Under the pieces are notes generated by a model, which had not been told where the DNA came from, ran no database searches, and saw only the letters and a program-made list of their open reading frames with translations. A stretch of DNA of 64,000 bases, taken from the NCBI RefSeq assembly GCF_001514125.1, contig NZ_KQ948554.1, positions 1 through 64,000 on the forward strand, written 5' to 3'. Shown piece after piece: positions 61,396 to 64,000 of the stretch; position 1 is the first letter of the stretch, and every line of letters starts with the position of its first letter. A program made the translations under genes and the position numbers. The stretch comes from Streptomyces longwoodensis (GTDB lineage Bacteria; Actinomycetota; Actinomycetes; Streptomycetales; Streptomycetaceae).

Positions 61396-62259
61396 ATGTC
61401 CTCCGACACCACCCTCGCCAAGGCCCCCGCCGCCCCGGACGACCCGCCGGTCCACGCCGACGAGCTGCCGATCGTCCCGCAGCGCCGTTACGGGCAGTGG
61501 ACCGCGGCCGCCGCCGTGCTCGTGCTGCTCGGGCTCGCCGTCACCTCCGTCCTGCGCAACCGGGCGTTCCAGTGGGGCGTCGTCGCCGACTACTTCACCA
61601 CCGACTCCGTGCTGCGCGGACTGTGGCTCACACTCTGGCTGACCGTCGTGGTGATGGTGCTCGGCTTCGCCCTCGGCACGCTGCTCGCCGCCGCCCGGCT
61701 GTCCGCCAACCCCGTGCTGCGCGCGGTGAGTTGGGGGTACGTCTGGCTGTTCCGGTCGATCCCGATCCTGGTGCAGCTGCTGCTGTGGTTCAACATCGGC
61801 GCGCTGTACCCGCACCTGTTCGGGGTGCGGACCGTGGACCTGTTCACGCCCATCGCGGTGGCGATCATCGGGCTCACCCTGCACGAGGCCGCCTACGCCG
61901 CCGAAGTGGTGCGCGGCGGGATCCTCTCCGTCGACCGGGGCCAGATCGAGGCCGCGCAGGCGCTCGGGCTCAGCCGGTGGCGCCGCTGGTGGCGCATCGT
62001 GCTGCCGCAGGCCATGCGGGCCATCGTGCCGCCGGCCGGGAACATGCTGATCGGCACCCTCAAGGGCACCTCCATCGTCAGCGTCATCGCCGTACAGGAC
62101 CTGCTGTTCTCGGTGCAGCTCGTCTACCACCGCACCTACCAGGTCATCCCGCTGCTGATGGTCGCCACCCTTTGGTACACCGTCGTCACCTCGGTGCTGA
62201 GCGTCGGCCAGTACTACGTCGAGAAGCGCTACGCGCGCGGTACGGGGGCCGCCCGATGA
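61396..62259 (+). CDS. Amino-acid ABC transporter permease (HisM/GlnP type)
   Basis: A 287-residue permease with about five helices after a 40-residue cytoplasmic start. It has the TM-family entry LRGLWLTLWLTVVVMVLGFALG, WLFRSIPILVQLLLWFN, and the ATPase-contact EAA loop EAAQALGLSRWRRWWRIVLPQAMR. It pairs with the divergent binding protein. No ATPase gene is in the window. The next gene starts on its stop codon (ATGA). ATG 61396 has GGAG upstream at modest spacing. Confidence 0.9.
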   Translation: MSSDTTLAKAPAAPDDPPVHADELPIVPQRRYGQWTAAAAVLVLLGLAVTSVLRNRAFQWGVVADYFTTDSVLRGLWLTLWLTVVVMVLGFALGTLLAAARLSANPVLRAVSWGYVWLFRSIPILVQLLLWFNIGALYPHLFGVRTVDLFTPIAVAIIGLTLHEAAYAAEVVRGGILSVDRGQIEAAQALGLSRWRRWWRIVLPQAMRAIVPPAGNMLIGTLKGTSIVSVIAVQDLLFSVQLVYHRTYQVIPLLMVATLWYTVVTSVLSVGQYYVEKRYARGTGAAR

Positions 62260-64000
62260 GCCCGAGCCCCTCCCTGGTGATCGTCGGGGCCGGCCCGCGC
62301 GCGACCGGCCTGATCGAGCGCATGGCCGCCAACGCGCCCGAGCTGTACGCCGGTTCGGACCTCGACATCCACCTCGTCGACCCGCACCCGCCGGGCGCCG
62401 GACGCATCTGGCGCCAGGCCCAGTCCCCCCTGCTGTGGATGAACTCGCACGCCGAGGACGTCACCATGTTCACCGACGAGACGGTGGCCATGGACGGACC
62501 CGTGCGCCCCGGGCCCACCCTGCACGAGTGGGCCGGCATCGACGGCCGCACCTTCGCCGGCCGCCGCGTCCAGGGCGCCTACCTGGGCTGGGTGCACGAG
62601 CAGGCCGTCGCCGCCCTGCCCCCGGGCATCACCGTCCACCACCACCCGCGGCGCGCGGTGCGGGTGAGCGGGCCGCGCGGGGGACGCCAGCAGGTCTGGC
62701 TGGAGGGGCTCACCGAGCCGCTGACCGCCGACCTGGTGGTGCTCGCCCTCGGCCACCTCGACGCCGAACCCGACGACGAGCAGCGGGAGCTGGCGGCGTA
62801 CGCCCGCACCCACGGGCTCACCCACCTGCCGCCCGACTTCACCGCCGACAGCGACCTGTCCGGCCTGCGGCCCGGCGAACCCGTGCTGGTGCGCGGCTTC
62901 GGGCTCGCCTTCGTCGACCTGATGGTGCTGCTCACCGAGGGCCGCGGCGGACGCCACGAGGGCGACACCTACGTGCCCTCCGGACGCGAACCGGTGCTGT
63001 ACGTCGGATCGCGGCGCGGAGTGCCGTACCACTCGAAGATCGGCTACGGCCTGGACGGTGAACGGCCGCCGCTGCCGCGCTTCTTCGGGCCCCCGGAGAT
63101 CGAGGAACTGCTCGCCCGGCCCGGCGGGTTCGAGTTCCGGCGGGACGTGTGGCCGCTGGTGGAGAAGGAGCTGGGCTTCGCCCACTACCACCGGCTGTTC
63201 ACCGCGCACCCCGAGCGCACGACGGTCGCCTGGACCGACTTCGAGGAGAAGTACGCGGCCACCACCGGCCCCGAAGAGCGGGCCGCGCTCGCCGCGGCGG
63301 CCGTCCCCGAGCCCGCCGACCGGCTCGACCTGGCCGCGCTCGACCGGCCGCTGCAGGGCGTGCGGTACGCCGGTCACGAGGAACTCCAGGACGGGCTGCG
63401 GCAGTACATCGAGGGGGACCTGACCCGGCGCCACGACCCCGGGCACAGCGCCGACCTGGCCGTGTTCCTCGGCCTGCTCTCCGTGTACGGGCAGCTCGTG
63501 CGGCTCGGCGACGTGGGCACGTCCTGGCACGGCTTCTTCAACTACATGGCCTCCGGGCCGCCCGGCCCCCGGCTGCGGCAGATGCTCGCGCTGTCCCGGG
63601 CGGGGCTGCTGCGGTTCGTCGGCGCCGACATGACCGTCCACGCCGAGGACGGGGTGTTCCGGGCGTCCAGTCCGACCGTGCCCGGGTTCCACGTCGAGGC
63701 GCGGGCGCTGGTCGAGGCGCGGCTGCCCGAGCCGACGGTCGCGCGGGCGCGGGACCCGCTGCTGCGCGCCCTGCACGCCGAGGGGGTGGGGGAGACCCCG
63801 GACGGGCTGCTGCGGGTGGACCCCGTCGACGGGCGGATCCTCGACCCGGCCGGCCGGCCGCATCCGCGGCGGTTCGCGCTCGGGCCGCACACCGAGGTCC
63901 GCGCGCCCGGCGCGTTCACCCGGCCGCGCACCGGGGGCCCCGCGTTCCGGCAGAACGACGCCACCGCGCGCGCCGCCCTCACCCTCCTGCGGGAGCTCGG
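62256..64000 (+). CDS. FAD/NAD(P)-binding flavoprotein (COG4529-like), 3' end outside the window
   Basis: At least 581 residues, no stop before the window edge. It opens with the Rossmann motif LVIVGAGPRATGLIERM, followed by a typical second dinucleotide block (HLVDPHPPGAGRIWRQ). Later LVVLALGHLDAEP and VLVRGFGLAFVDLMVLL mark the FAD/NADPH fold of this large, poorly known flavoprotein group. The ATG overlaps the permease stop (ATGA), so the enzyme is made with the transporter and may oxidise the imported compound. Reaction unknown. Confidence 0.85.
   Translation, partial: MSPSPSLVIVGAGPRATGLIERMAANAPELYAGSDLDIHLVDPHPPGAGRIWRQAQSPLLWMNSHAEDVTMFTDETVAMDGPVRPGPTLHEWAGIDGRTFAGRRVQGAYLGWVHEQAVAALPPGITVHHHPRRAVRVSGPRGGRQQVWLEGLTEPLTADLVVLALGHLDAEPDDEQRELAAYARTHGLTHLPPDFTADSDLSGLRPGEPVLVRGFGLAFVDLMVLLTEGRGGRHEGDTYVPSGREPVLYVGSRRGVPYHSKIGYGLDGERPPLPRFFGPPEIEELLARPGGFEFRRDVWPLVEKELGFAHYHRLFTAHPERTTVAWTDFEEKYAATTGPEERAALAAAAVPEPADRLDLAALDRPLQGVRYAGHEELQDGLRQYIEGDLTRRHDPGHSADLAVFLGLLSVYGQLVRLGDVGTSWHGFFNYMASGPPGPRLRQMLALSRAGLLRFVGADMTVHAEDGVFRASSPTVPGFHVEARALVEARLPEPTVARARDPLLRALHAEGVGETPDGLLRVDPVDGRILDPAGRPHPRRFALGPHTEVRAPGAFTRPRTGGPAFRQNDATARAALTLLREL

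Overview
The window is a high-GC chromosomal stretch of a Streptomyces. The evidence is very high G+C with strong third-position bias, many GTG starts with purine-rich ribosome binding sites, long translationally coupled gene runs, and hallmark genes: a SepF-like division protein, an Rpf-LysM protein, a PucR regulator, a DmdR/IdeR-type iron box, and a TTA leucine codon in a regulator. It opens on the 3' end of an rRNA operon (5S rRNA) and closes inside a flavoprotein gene. No tRNA, IS element, prophage or CRISPR array was seen.

Region 1 (1-12213) is mostly conserved core. It holds 5S rRNA, a large R/D/G-repeat protein with a TPR-like C-terminus, a DUF1015 protein, a HAD phosphatase, an iron-box-controlled siderophore uptake operon (two FecCD permeases and an ATPase), an SCP2-like protein, and the run hypothetical-tlyA-nadK-recN.

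Region 2 (12214-24160) looks like an accessory block set between recN and the next core genes. A FUSC-type membrane protein and a MarR regulator are divergent, and a cytosolic GH13 enzyme follows the MarR gene. Next comes a compact type II synthase operon at 17017-24006: ACP, ketoreductase, hotdog dehydratase, an SDR with Phe in place of the catalytic Tyr, a ketosynthase-like subunit without the active-site Cys, a complete ketosynthase, an alpha/beta-hydrolase and an acyltransferase. The gene facing it encodes an HTH regulator with a TTA codon, so bldA control is likely. No KS III, PPTase, cyclase or C-methyltransferase is present. The best reading is an uncharacterised, reducing, KS/CLF-like type II polyketide or fatty-acid-like assembly line. 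Tandem repeats lie inside and just after the operon.

Region 3 (24413-47723) is core: a GT4 glycosyltransferase, PucR regulator, GH15 enzyme, pyrG, ADP-ribose Nudix hydrolase, an NTPase-TPR protein, ald, then ParA-like/RHH-like/scpA/scpB/pseudouridine synthase (chromosome condensation block). An NrtR-type Nudix repressor with its palindromic operator is coupled to an ADP-ribosylglycohydrolase. A Rieske lipoprotein gene is frameshifted by a perfect 22-bp tandem duplication. A tight aroH-tyrA / cmk-plsC-der run follows.

Region 4 (47762-64000) has two uncharacterised proteins, an Rpf-LysM cell-wall enzyme with an upstream CRP-like site, a WYL regulator, an I78 protease inhibitor, a PAP2 phosphatase, a GT-C mannosyltransferase, a 14-TM exporter, an acyl-CoA dehydrogenase, a SepF paralogue, and a DUF5685-type protein with an extreme cysteine tail. 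The window ends in a polar-amino-acid-type uptake locus: binding lipoprotein on one strand, permease plus flavoprotein on the other. The binding-protein transcript starts with a 23-codon leader peptide ending Cys-Ser-Cys, pointing to cysteine/sulfur control.
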